A DNA stretch of 23,004 nucleotides. Source: a virus. The translations under genes were made by a program, and so were the position numbers. This document shows positions 15,423 through 22,006 of the stretch, one piece after another (positions within the stretch are counted from its first letter, which is position 1; each line of letters starts with the position of its first letter). The stretch is from the IMG/VR virus record IMGVR_UViG_3300020442_000898, positions 1 through 23,004 of that record, one strand, 5' to 3'. The notes below the pieces were generated by a model. The model was given only the letters and a program-made list of their open reading frames with translations. It made no database searches and was not told where the DNA came from.

Positions 15423-16242
15423 ATAATCTCTCCTTTAACTTTTGAACTTGAGATTGTATAAGTGCTCCAGGGTCTGTATTTTCTAGATATACATTTCTGG
15501 AAGTGAGATCAACTTTCTCGCACATATCTTTAACATTTTCTGCTGCTTTCTGTCCTGCTTCGTCTCCGTCAAAAAATATATCAATATTAGTGACGCCCTG
15601 TAGACTTAGCAAAGCGAGCTTCTCTTCATTTATATTATTTGTACCAAAACAACAAACTGCATTACGCAGTCCTTTATCATGTAGATTTACTGCATCAAAG
15701 ATGCCCTCTACCAAAATAACACTACTCTTAATTGGAGAGACTGTAGGAAACAAAGGAAGTTTTACTCCTCGTGGAGTAATCATATACTTCGGAGTGCCGC
15801 CAGACATATGTCGCCCATTAAAAGCTACTACTCTACCACTAATATCTCGTATTGGAAATACAAGACGCCCAACATGATCTTTATCATGATGGGTAAATGC
15901 TTGAAAAGTTTTATAAGTATCAGGACTAGTTTCCCTCCAGTTGCCTTCATACGGCATATAGCCTTTGGGAAAAGAAAGTCCTGCGCCTTCTGACATTTTT
16001 TGTCGTATCTTTTTCTTTAAATTCTCTCTACGAAGTTGTAGCTGATTCGCTTTTTCCCCGTAGAAATTAAAAAGATTACCTTTAAATCCACAAGCAAAAC
16101 AATTAAATATACCAGTAATCTGATCTATTCTCATGCTGGGATTATTATCATCATGCTCCGGGTTAAGACACTGTACTAAATAGTCTTTACCTTTTGCATA
16201 GTAAGGAATCTTTTTATCAATTAATAAATCTTCTACGTTCAT
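15415..16242 (-). CDS. DNA primase, DnaG type (zinc finger + TOPRIM)
   Basis: 275 residues, short for a DnaG. The N-terminal CHC2-type zinc finger is C25...H30...C48-x-x-C51 (CLNPEH, then FNCFACGFKGN). The TOPRIM core has E179 (ILVEGIFD) and D225-x-D227 (FFDGDEAG). A central basic stretch (RRENLKKKIRQK) lies between them. There is no long C-terminal helicase-binding domain, so contact with the DnaB-type helicase, if any, is through another surface. It makes RNA primers for lagging-strand synthesis. Its ATG overlaps the stop of the Cys-rich gene by one base, and it is followed by the polymerase gene in the same transcript, the order seen in T5. Confidence 0.93.
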   Translation of the reverse strand: MNVEDLLIDKKIPYYAKGKDYLVQCLNPEHDDNNPSMRIDQITGIFNCFACGFKGNLFNFYGEKANQLQLRRENLKKKIRQKMSEGAGLSFPKGYMPYEGNWRETSPDTYKTFQAFTHHDKDHVGRLVFPIRDISGRVVAFNGRHMSGGTPKYMITPRGVKLPLFPTVSPIKSSVILVEGIFDAVNLHDKGLRNAVCCFGTNNINEEKLALLSLQGVTNIDIFFDGDEAGQKAAENVKDMCEKVDLTSRNVYLENTDPGALIQSQVQKLKERLYG

Positions 16243-16514
16243 TAACAGTCCGGATCAAAAGATGCCCACTCATCCATTTCTGTAGGCTCATCATAATTAT
16301 CGTCATCAAAACTACAAAACCAAGGTCCGCTGTCAGGCGGCTCATACCACCAATCTTCTTCGTATGCATTGGGACAATGATAAGGAAGTGTGTAGCCATC
16401 CCCTATCATATTTTCCCCGCATTTGGGGCATATATCAGGATTTGCAATTAAAAGTGCATCATGCATATCAGTTTTTTCCCATCCAAATAAGTGCCATAAT
16501 ACATAAGCAAGCAT
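16242..16514 (-). CDS. Small Cys-rich, probable zinc-binding protein
   Basis: 90 residues. C29-P-K-C32-G and H46-C47 form a likely zinc site (CPKCGENM, then YTLPYHCP). A Trp/Pro-rich segment (EEDWWYEPPDSGPWFC, 52-67) and a very acidic C-terminus ending in Cys follow. The N-terminal 12 residues are hydrophobic but too short for a clear membrane anchor. It lies between the basic 98-residue gene and primase with one-base TAATG overlaps on both sides, so it is translated as part of a tightly coupled set. The family looks familiar from marine phages; I know no function. DNA or protein binding through the zinc site is inferred. Confidence 0.75.
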   Translation of the reverse strand: MLAYVLWHLFGWEKTDMHDALLIANPDICPKCGENMIGDGYTLPYHCPNAYEEDWWYEPPDSGPWFCSFDDDNYDEPTEMDEWASFDPDC

Positions 16515-16810
16515 TACCTTCTCATTCTTGCAATATCTTTCATTTCTTCTTCATTAATTACAGGTACTGCATTGCTCTTGTGCATGGTACTAATACCTCT
16601 GACAAGGGTTCCTGTATAACGTGGGCTTTCGACCCTAGGGGCAACTCCAACTGTATCGGGAACCGAGGGATACTCTGGGGTACTCCTGCGGCAATAATTT
16701 CGCTTATGGGCATTGACACTCCCAATCTTGCGAGATACAGTTTTTCTGCGCACACCTTTTTTCTTTCTTCCTGTGACATCATAAGCCAGTGATCCATATA
16801 TCATCCCCAT
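16514..16810 (-). CDS. Small basic conserved phage protein
   Basis: 98 residues. The N-terminal half is strongly basic (GRKKKGVRRKTVSRK at 14-28), and the C-terminal part carries YTGTLVRGISTMHKSNAVPV and ends EMKDIARMRR, a block I recognise from short marine-phage proteins. That block argues for this frame over the overlapping 79-residue frame at 16558-16797. The predicted start of its promoter is 24 bases upstream. The likely Shine-Dalgarno, CGGGAG, is the 3' arm of the terminator hairpin at 16815-16864, so it is free only in transcripts made from the promoter inside that hairpin. Nucleic-acid binding is plausible from charge; the function is unknown. Confidence 0.78.
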   Translation of the reverse strand: MGMIYGSLAYDVTGRKKKGVRRKTVSRKIGSVNAHKRNYCRRSTPEYPSVPDTVGVAPRVESPRYTGTLVRGISTMHKSNAVPVINEEEMKDIARMRR

Positions 16811-16814
16811 AAAT

Positions 16815-16864
16815 AAAAAACTCCCGTGATCGAAGTATATATTATACTACAAATCAACGGGAGT
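16815..16864 (-). terminator. Intrinsic terminator with a promoter in its loop
   Basis: On the minus strand ACTCCCGT(T)GAT (16864-16853) pairs with ATCACGGGAGT (16830-16820), 11 bp with one bulged base, followed by six T (16820-16815). The 22-nt loop holds a second stem (AGTATA/TATACT, 16848-16834) that includes the promoter -10. It follows the DnaB-type helicase stop (16881-16879) and should end transcripts coming from upstream. Confidence 0.85.
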
Positions 16865-16880
16865 GTCAAGAAATATTTTT
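16841..16880 (-). promoter_or_regulatory. Perfect sigma70-type promoter nested in a terminator
   Basis: -35 TTGACA at 16869-16864, a 17-bp spacer and -10 TATAAT at 16846-16841. The flank AAAAATATTTC is shared with the family. The predicted start, about 16834, excludes the 5' arm of the hairpin, so its own transcripts cannot form the terminator. It drives the 98-residue gene through to the SF2 helicase. Confidence 0.9.
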
Positions 16881-18231
16881 ATATGTCCTGGATTTCTTCT
16901 CCAGTTTTATGAGAGGAATCCTCTCTTTGATCTGGAGTTAGAGCATTCTCAGGGCCCATTTTTAGAGTTTCCCAGTCCATAGTGGAGGTAAAGTCTATAG
17001 GCTCATTATTTCTTATTTTTACGCACTTGAAAGTTACACAACTATCTTCATGCTGCCACGGCTCAAGAGCAAAAGCTGCATCAGCAGCATCTAAAATACC
17101 TTTTGCAAATCGAGCTTCGCCCGTTGCATCCGTTTGATACGGAGAGAAGAAAGGTATTTTATACTCTTGGGCCATAGACTTAAGAGCTTTACTTACTTCT
17201 ATTTGTTCGGTCCAATCGTACTGACCGCTTCTACTAGGAAGATTAGACCTCTTTACCTGATTGATATAATCAACAATAACTACACCAATATCCATAGAGG
17301 ATTTTACTTTCATTTCAACTTCTGTTCTTATCTTGCCCAACGTAAGAGAAGGATCGTAGATAACATCTAACTGCGCTTCGGGATTAAGATCACAGGTAGT
17401 AGTAAGTTTTTTATGAAAGTCATCGAACTTACGATGATCTCTATATTCTGAAAGAAGGTCTTGACCTCTCTGAAAACGACCAGCCCACCATTCTGCAACA
17501 CGTTCCCATTCGGTTACACTGAGGTTTTTAGATCGTAAGCGCCCTTGCGGCACCTCTGTAGCGATAGAGCAAAGTCTCTGAAGAATCGATCTGGAATCCA
17601 TTTCGATAGTAAAGTATAGTGCAGACTTACCGTCTTGATACACTGAGTTTGCAATATTCGCACAGGTAAGAGATTTCCCTGCGCCTCGTCTACCACCTAC
17701 AAGAATCAGATCCTTCGGGGAGAATTGAATCAGATTATCGTACTGTGTATTTAGACCAAGGCGCAGGTACTTTCCAAGCTCTTCTTCATCCTCAAATAGA
17801 GAGATACGTTGCATACTCTCTTGAGGTTCTTCAAGTTCTACCTTCTCTTCAACTCGAAGAATAATATCGTGTAGATGCTGGACACTTTCTTCCGCATCTT
17901 CAAAAGAAATGGAGTTTTCTACATAGTCATCTAACTCTGTCAGTATCTCTCGTTGAGTAAACTCATTTTTAAGATACTGTAAAAGTATGTATGGGTCTGT
18001 ATCAACTTCAAGAGTTTCTATCGCATATATCTTATCGAGAGTAGAAGTATCTCTAGTGGATAACTTCAGTTCTTCGACAGATGGGAGTTTATGATACGAC
18101 TCGCAGTGCTTATCAATAACGGAAAAAATAGTGTGGTACTCTTTCGGCAAATAGTGCTTACGCACATAGCTCCAGGTCTCAAAATCCTGTATGCTCAATA
18201 TTTGCTTGATGAGCGCACTAGCGACGTTCAA
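16879..18231 (-). CDS. Replicative DNA helicase, DnaB type (T5 D6-like)
   Basis: 450 residues. An N-terminal helical region (1-130) precedes the RecA-like core: Walker A GGRRGAGKS (179-187), H1a glutamate E210 in FTIEMDSRSI, Walker B VVIVDYI with D321, and the H3 region FFSPYQTD (361-368). The start is TTG at 18231, chosen because GGGGAG lies six bases upstream and no ATG lies nearby. It is the hexameric 5'-3' unwinding motor at the fork and partner of the primase. It is preceded by the D5-like gene terminator (18254-18285), with no recognisable promoter in between, so expression may depend on readthrough. It is followed directly by the nested promoter/terminator. Confidence 0.93.
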   Translation of the reverse strand: MNVASALIKQILSIQDFETWSYVRKHYLPKEYHTIFSVIDKHCESYHKLPSVEELKLSTRDTSTLDKIYAIETLEVDTDPYILLQYLKNEFTQREILTELDDYVENSISFEDAEESVQHLHDIILRVEEKVELEEPQESMQRISLFEDEEELGKYLRLGLNTQYDNLIQFSPKDLILVGGRRGAGKSLTCANIANSVYQDGKSALYFTIEMDSRSILQRLCSIATEVPQGRLRSKNLSVTEWERVAEWWAGRFQRGQDLLSEYRDHRKFDDFHKKLTTTCDLNPEAQLDVIYDPSLTLGKIRTEVEMKVKSSMDIGVVIVDYINQVKRSNLPSRSGQYDWTEQIEVSKALKSMAQEYKIPFFSPYQTDATGEARFAKGILDAADAAFALEPWQHEDSCVTFKCVKIRNNEPIDFTSTMDWETLKMGPENALTPDQREDSSHKTGEEIQDI

Positions 18232-18237
18232 TTATAT

Positions 18238-18243
18238 CTCCCC
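18238..18243 (-). promoter_or_regulatory. Shine-Dalgarno that fixes a TTG start
   Basis: GGGGAG six bases before the TTG (18231-18229) of the DnaB-type helicase gene. The TATAAT between them is in the wrong place to act as a -10 for this gene and lacks a -35. Confidence 0.7.
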
Positions 18244-18253
18244 AACGAACACG

Positions 18254-18285
18254 AAAAAACAACCGCAGTGAAATCACCACGGTTG
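18254..18285 (-). terminator. Strong intrinsic terminator after the D5-like gene
   Basis: CAACCG-TG-GTGA pairs with TCAC-TG-CGGTTG around a TT centre (two G/T wobbles, 12 bp), followed by six T at 18259-18254. It lies 20 bases beyond the D5-like stop and just before the Shine-Dalgarno of the helicase gene. Confidence 0.9.
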
Positions 18286-18289
18286 CTAT

Positions 18290-18306
18290 ATTACCTATAA
18301 GGTAAT
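18290..18306. repeat. Small perfect inverted repeat at the D5-like stop codon
   Basis: ATTACC and GGTAAT flank a 5-base centre. The outer arm touches the TAA of the D5-like gene, directly before the terminator. It could be a weak RNA hairpin or a protein site; nothing else supports a role. Confidence 0.4.
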
Positions 18307-19031
18307 TACTCTGCTGCTTTAGCGGCTTTAGCGGCACCATCGTAGTCGGCAGCAGCCAAACCACGACGAGTCAGCATAGTCTTAACACCACGAGCAGTCT
18401 TGCCAATAGCTTCTGCGATCTGCTCAACAGTCATAGAAGCAATGTCAGCTAAGTCTTCAAAGGGATCAGCCTTAGAAGTGCCCTTGGTGGTCTCTTGGCG
18501 AGGGATTGCATCAATATCGCCAGAGCGCAGAAGGCTAAGAGCCTTACCACGAATACTGTTTACAGAGCGTCCGAGAGCTTCTGCAATAGCTTCGACGAAT
18601 GCACCATCATTAACCATGCTAATGAAAGTAGCTTCTTCGTCTGCTGAATAAGTCTTTACAGACTCAACTTTAGGAGCAGGCTTGACATGGTCAGTCAGCT
18701 CCATAGAAAGGATCTTGCCCTGCAATTGCTTAGCAGAGAAAGCCCCGCCCTCAAAGTGATCGGCGATCTGAGCATAAGTATACTCACCGCTGTTGCTCTC
18801 GAGGAAAGAAACAAGAGTTGCCTCTTGTGACTCAGAGAAAGACTTGGAAGCGCGGGCAGATGCCAGCTCTACTTCGAAGCCCATCTTTCGCAGCTTAGAA
18901 GAAACAGAACGAGTGGAAGTCTCCAGTCGGTCAGCTGCTTCAGCTACAGTTTCTTGAGATACTGGAGACTCAGTTCCGACAAAGGAAGTAAGTTCTTCAG
19001 TACGCTCATCAGTCCACTTAGGAAGTGCCAT
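18306..19031 (-). CDS. D5-like multi-HTH DNA-binding protein
   Basis: 241 residues built of repeated homeodomain/SANT-like helix-turn-helix units: about 6-54 (SQETVAEAADRLETSTRSVSSKLRKMG), 64-112 (TYAQIADHF, then KQLQGKILSM), 127-168 (VEAIAEALGRSVNSIRGKALSLL) and 190-225 (VEQIAEAIGKTARGVKTMLTRRGL). The C-terminus is Ala/Lys-rich. T5 D5, encoded at the same place, is an abundant DNA-binding protein that affects late transcription and replication. Similarity here rests on position and architecture plus my memory of the marine family. GGAG lies 8 nt before the ATG, and the gene overlaps the ligase C-terminal half by 14 bases. A strong terminator follows. It probably coats phage DNA or regulates transcription; sites are unknown. 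Confidence 0.82.
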   Translation of the reverse strand: MALPKWTDERTEELTSFVGTESPVSQETVAEAADRLETSTRSVSSKLRKMGFEVELASARASKSFSESQEATLVSFLESNSGEYTYAQIADHFEGGAFSAKQLQGKILSMELTDHVKPAPKVESVKTYSADEEATFISMVNDGAFVEAIAEALGRSVNSIRGKALSLLRSGDIDAIPRQETTKGTSKADPFEDLADIASMTVEQIAEAIGKTARGVKTMLTRRGLAAADYDGAAKAAKAAE

Positions 19032-19794
19032 ATTTTTTCTCCAAATAGGATTGTAAATCCGTGATTATTTCAATACCAGATTCTCTGGCCTGTTTAGTTT
19101 TTGCCGATTCAATACCGCTTTCATTTATGAGAATCGTTACATCTTTTGTTAAACTAGACTTTACTATATAGCCAAGATTAACGAGTGCTCCTTCTGCTTG
19201 AGCCTTAGTCTTAAAACTCTTAAGCTTTCCGGTTATGCAGACAACGCCTCGGTCCATAGGCACCGGCAATGCCCCAGGAGGTGTAAACTTCATGTCAAAT
19301 GGTAGGGCACCATCGTAAAAACAATAGAACTCTTCATCTAACCAGTTACACAGATTCTCTGTTGCTTTTGGTCCTAATCCGGCACGCTCACAAGTGTCTG
19401 GTGTTATTTCAGTAATAGATCGCACAGTCTCAGACAGCTTCTTCGTTGCCGTTTTTCCGATCAGTGGAATACCAAAAGCTGGTAATACCAAGTCAAGAGG
19501 AGCCGAAGTAGAGTTTTGAATCTCTGCGTGTAGTTTTGTACCGAGCTTATCGCCCAGCTTCTCGCAGAGTAAAATCTCATCATATAGATAAACTTGATCG
19601 AAGTCCTCTATCTCTAGCTTCTCTATTGTTGCGGGGCCAAGCCCCTTAATCTTCAGAGTCTTTGCAAAATGCTCAATCTTCTTTTGCTTCTGTGCTGAAC
19701 AAGTTCTGCTGTAGCAGTAGAACAAATCATTGACCGAAGTAAGCTCGCCACCACAAGACGGACATTCCGTTGGCGGTAGGATTTGTTTTAGCAT
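19018..19794 (-). CDS. NAD-dependent DNA ligase, C-terminal subunit (Zn finger, HhH, BRCT)
   Basis: 258 residues equivalent to the last third of bacterial LigA. A four-Cys zinc finger (C11, C14, C27, C32) opens the protein. Helix-hairpin-helix motifs follow (KGLGPAT 50-56, FGIPLIGKTAT 107-116, GLGPKAT 139-145), then a BRCT domain (about 182-255, VVCITGKLKSF). It has no adenylation site, so it must act with the separately encoded N-terminal subunit. T5 also splits its NAD ligase into two genes here. The gene has its own promoter (19824-19863) and starts at an ATG with GGAG 10 nt upstream, so the halves can be made in different amounts. The complex would grip DNA and seal nicks. Confidence 0.92.
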   Translation of the reverse strand: MLKQILPPTECPSCGGELTSVNDLFYCYSRTCSAQKQKKIEHFAKTLKIKGLGPATIEKLEIEDFDQVYLYDEILLCEKLGDKLGTKLHAEIQNSTSAPLDLVLPAFGIPLIGKTATKKLSETVRSITEITPDTCERAGLGPKATENLCNWLDEEFYCFYDGALPFDMKFTPPGALPVPMDRGVVCITGKLKSFKTKAQAEGALVNLGYIVKSSLTKDVTILINESGIESAKTKQARESGIEIITDLQSYLEKKYGTS

Positions 19795-19823
19795 TTAAAA
19801 GTTTCTCCGAAAATGTAAAATAT

Positions 19824-19863
19824 ATTATACGAAAAAGTGAGTTAAAAGTCAAGAACTATTTTT
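19824..19863 (-). promoter_or_regulatory. Sigma70-type promoter between the ligase halves
   Basis: -35 TTGACT at 19852-19847, a 17-bp spacer and -10 TATAAT at 19829-19824. The TGA stop of the ligase N-terminal gene is inside the -35 box, and its last codons encode the conserved AAAAATAGTTC flank. The predicted start is about 19817, giving a 23-nt leader to the ligase C-terminal gene. Confidence 0.88.
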
Positions 19864-20796
19864 CTGAAGGTCCACTCTGCGAACGATTCGCGGAATGATA
19901 TCACCACTTCGTATTACTTCTACTTTGCAACCAATTTCTAAGTCCAAAGAGCGAATGTACTCGATGTTGTGTAGAGTTGCCCTGCCCACGACAGCACCTT
20001 CCACTTCGACTGGATCAAGTATAGCAACAGGGCTGACTACACCCGATTTACCTACTTGCCACACAACATCGAGTAATTCTGTAATCATACCCTCCTTCTG
20101 CTCTTTGAGAGCAAAAGCGCCGCGAGGGTGGTGGGCTGTATATCCCATTTTTTTGAAGTTTTTTTGATTGTTAAGACGGTAAACTAGGCCATCCGTAGGA
20201 TAGTTACTAGCGTCGAAGGTCGTAACAACATTAAAACCTTCATGGGCCAATGCATGCATTATTACATCATAGTTTGTGTAGTCATTTTCAAACTGGAGAT
20301 CGTAAGCGACAAAGACTAAGTCTTGAGATCGCTCTCGAAACTCTTTAATGTCTTTGACGTTTAACAACCCCGCTGCAGCATTACGAGCATTGGGGACATA
20401 CGAGGGCAAAACTACTTCGCCAGTGATTTGCACACTACCCCTCATGGGAATAGTGGCAGGCACTAGCTCTTCGAGTTTGACGGTAATATCTCGGCCTAAG
20501 TTACCATCGCCTCGTGTCAATCCGAGTGCAAAGTGTCCATTTACATACAGTAAAGATACTGCTGCACCATCTAACTTTGGAGTACAAATGTACTTTGCGT
20601 TAGGGGTAGGAATATCATCTAGACTAAAAACTTTTTGTAAAGAATACATCTTGTACAAATGCGGAACACCATCTGTGACCGTATGGCCCAGAGATTGATG
20701 ATTCCACTTTTTTACAAGTGCGTCATACTCCTCATCCGAGATTATCGGGTAGCCAGAGAAGTATGCTGCTTCGCATTTTTCAAAAAAATCTTTCAT
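19849..20796 (-). CDS. NAD-dependent DNA ligase, N-terminal subunit (adenylation + OB fold)
   Basis: 315 residues from the ATG at 20796, chosen because GGGAG lies five bases upstream; a GTG at 20808 would overlap that site. An incomplete NMN-binding Ia part (ISDEEYDAL at 19-27) leads into the adenylation domain: K74 of the KLDG motif, TRGDGNLGRD (94-103), E127 (TGEVVLP), NARNAAAG (136-143), TDGLVY (201-206) and FALKE (228-232). The OB fold begins at about 246 (WQVGKSGVVSPVA) and ends near RSGDIIPRI (296-304). The zinc finger, HhH and BRCT domains are encoded next door. It would react with NAD and carry the AMP. Its promoter lies 17 bases upstream of the start, and its own stop is part of the next promoter. 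Confidence 0.93.
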   Translation of the reverse strand: MKDFFEKCEAAYFSGYPIISDEEYDALVKKWNHQSLGHTVTDGVPHLYKMYSLQKVFSLDDIPTPNAKYICTPKLDGAAVSLLYVNGHFALGLTRGDGNLGRDITVKLEELVPATIPMRGSVQITGEVVLPSYVPNARNAAAGLLNVKDIKEFRERSQDLVFVAYDLQFENDYTNYDVIMHALAHEGFNVVTTFDASNYPTDGLVYRLNNQKNFKKMGYTAHHPRGAFALKEQKEGMITELLDVVWQVGKSGVVSPVAILDPVEVEGAVVGRATLHNIEYIRSLDLEIGCKVEVIRSGDIIPRIVRRVDLQKNSS

Positions 20797-20819
20797 AGTT
20801 TCTCCCACTCAGACCATAT

Positions 20820-20859
20820 ATTATACAGAAATATGGAAAGAAAGTCAAGATTTATTTTG
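20820..20859 (-). promoter_or_regulatory. Sigma70-type promoter before the ligase N-terminal subunit
   Basis: -35 TTGACT at 20848-20843, a 17-bp spacer and -10 TATAAT at 20825-20820. The TAA of the PC4-like gene (20854-20852) lies in the A-rich flank ACAAAATAAATC. The predicted start is about 20813, 17 bases before the ATG. Confidence 0.88.
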
Positions 20860-21154
20860 TATATAGTGTGTTTAAAAGTTCTGAAAATTCTTCCTGGATT
20901 ATCTCTTTACTCTCCGCCAGGCTTAGTATCTCTACTAATCCACAAAATAACTCTCTTGAATTATTAAAATCTAGAGGAAAGGCTATTCCATCAGGAGTAG
21001 GGCACCATTCTTCTTCAAAGCTTAAAAAATACTTTCTTAAATGCAAGTATTCTATTCCTCGAAAAGTACTAATAGTAAGTCGTACTTGTAGTTCCCTATC
21101 TTCATCATAATGTATTACTTTTTCATACACCTCAGGAGACGCATATAGTTCCAT
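20852..21154 (-). CDS. PC4-like (p15 coactivator fold) single-strand DNA-binding protein
   Basis: 100 residues. The central segment VRLTISTFRGIEYLHLRKYF (24-43), then EEEWCPTPDGIAFPLDF (47-63), matches the PC4/p15 pattern of strand - FRG - x-Y-x-x-(I/L)R-x-(Y/F) - W-x-P-x-x-x-GI-x-x-P-L. A C-terminal helix follows (66-96). PC4-fold proteins bind single-stranded or melted DNA and are found in phages as replication or transcription accessory factors. The assignment is by motif and length; I did not verify it by search. AGAGG lies about 9 nt before the ATG, and the gene follows the 88-residue gene by six bases. Confidence 0.7.
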   Translation of the reverse strand: MELYASPEVYEKVIHYDEDRELQVRLTISTFRGIEYLHLRKYFLSFEEEWCPTPDGIAFPLDFNNSRELFCGLVEILSLAESKEIIQEEFSELLNTLYTK

Positions 21155-21160
21155 AACTAT

Positions 21161-21427
21161 CTACCTCTCGTTCTTTAGAACTGAAGCCAAGGGCACTACA
21201 CTCGTTACATTGTTAGGTTTTAATAGTCGATACGAGTCCGTATCCCAACAAAACGTAAGCAGCGTACTTGAGGATTCTTTAGCTCTATTCTTTTTATTCT
21301 GAATGTATGGTGTAGAAAAATCTAAGGTACATACATTATACTTTAGTTTATTAGATTTTTCACTGCGATACGTGATTATGGCATCCCCATAATCATGTAT
21401 CAAATTTGCTAATTCTTCCTTTTTCAT
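21161..21427 (-). CDS. Conserved small phage protein, unknown function
   Basis: 88 residues with an N-terminal helix (MKKEELANLIHDYGDAI), a central KSNKLKYNVCTLDFSTPYIQ, then LTFCWDTDSYRLLKPNNVTSVVPL. The alternating hydrophobic pattern suggests a small beta-barrel, perhaps SH3- or Sm-like, but I see no diagnostic residue. I recall close relatives in marine phages with no assigned role. AAGGAG lies five bases before the ATG, a strong site. It lies below the terminator at 21499-21526 and has no clear promoter of its own, so readthrough or an unrecognised promoter must supply the message. Confidence 0.75.
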   Translation of the reverse strand: MKKEELANLIHDYGDAIITYRSEKSNKLKYNVCTLDFSTPYIQNKKNRAKESSSTLLTFCWDTDSYRLLKPNNVTSVVPLASVLKNER

Positions 21428-21448
21428 TATTACTCCTTTTGGTAGGTT

Positions 21449-21464
21449 AGCAAAATTTTTTGCT
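21449..21464. repeat. AT-rich inverted repeat upstream of a small gene
   Basis: AGCAAAA and TTTTGCT meet around TT, about 20 bases upstream of the start at 21427 and just before its Shine-Dalgarno. It could be a 5'-leader hairpin or an operator. No -10/-35 pair was found with it. Confidence 0.4.
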
Positions 21465-21498
21465 GTCCAGACTTAGGGTAGAATAATGAAATGCAGCA

Positions 21499-21526
21499 AA
21501 CCCCCGAAACAAGAGCTTCGGAGGTT
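21499..21526 (-). terminator. Intrinsic-type stem-loop after the HTH gene
   Basis: AACCTCCGAA pairs with TTCGGGGGTT around an 8-nt loop. On the minus strand the one imperfect position is a G-U pair, while on the plus strand it is a C-A mismatch, so the stem is made for minus-strand RNA. The following run is poor (TT-TGCTGC), so termination may be partial. Confidence 0.65.
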
Positions 21527-21541
21527 CACATAGTCAATAGG

Positions 21542-22000
21542 TTAGCTTGCTGAGTTTACACCATTCAATACTGTGGTAAAGTATTGTGCAGCCTTGCCTG
21601 TCAACTTGCTAATGATTTCTTCATCAACACTTTGACCTGCGTCATTGATAGCTGCAATTAGTCCTTCTTGGGCGGCAGCTTTAGATACTCTCCCGCCACC
21701 ATTACCACCACTCGCGGTAGTCTTGCTGCCACCAGAAGCGGGGCTCTTCTTTACATAGACGCCTGCTTTGGTAAGAATCATACGAACACCATTCGGTGAC
21801 TCTTCCAGTTCGTCTGCGATGTCCTTTACGATTTCCATTGACGTTTCGGGAGTAGGGTCAGCTGCTTCATACATAGATACAGCCTGTGCCTTCTTGTCGT
21901 CGTCCCATGCCATTTTGCGTTTCCTTCTAAGTTGTGTAATTTTTGCGCCAGGACACGATCCTGTCGCGGCTAGTTGAGATAAATAAAATCGGTCGCCCAT
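21542..22000 (-). CDS. Small HTH-type phage protein (possible dual start)
   Basis: 152 residues from the ATG at 22000, or 123 from an internal in-frame ATG at 21913 (MAWDDDKKAQ). The outer start has GAGGG six bases upstream and lies 18 bases after the predicted transcription start, like the other promoters here. The inner start has AAGGA and matches the N-terminus I recall for this family. The core (about 32-82) is a helical unit, VKDIADELEESPNGVRMILTKAGV, that resembles the last HTH unit of the D5-like protein. A Gly/Ser/Thr linker follows, then a C-terminal helical domain (SKAAAQEGLIAAI, then SKLTGKAAQYFTTVL). It is probably a DNA-binding regulator or nucleoid-type protein, expressed from its own promoter and followed by a stem-loop terminator. 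Confidence 0.78.
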   Translation of the reverse strand: MGDRFYLSQLAATGSCPGAKITQLRRKRKMAWDDDKKAQAVSMYEAADPTPETSMEIVKDIADELEESPNGVRMILTKAGVYVKKSPASGGSKTTASGGNGGGRVSKAAAQEGLIAAINDAGQSVDEEIISKLTGKAAQYFTTVLNGVNSAS

Positions 22001-22006
22001 TGGTTT

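Noticed and set aside
15503-15877. A 124-codon plus-strand frame opposite primase
   Set aside because: It is antisense to the TOPRIM region; no start signal or family pattern.
16364-16792. A 142-codon plus-strand frame opposite two small genes
   Set aside because: It is antisense to two tightly coupled minus-strand genes; no promoter or Shine-Dalgarno on that strand.
16558-16797. A 79-codon minus-strand frame inside the 98-residue basic gene
   Set aside because: The 98-residue frame has the familiar C-terminal block, the promoter leader and one-base coupling to the next gene; this frame has none of these.
18232-18243. TATAAT just before the DnaB-type helicase start as a promoter
   Set aside because: There is no -35 at 16-18 bp and transcription would start inside the gene; the bases serve as spacer between Shine-Dalgarno and TTG.
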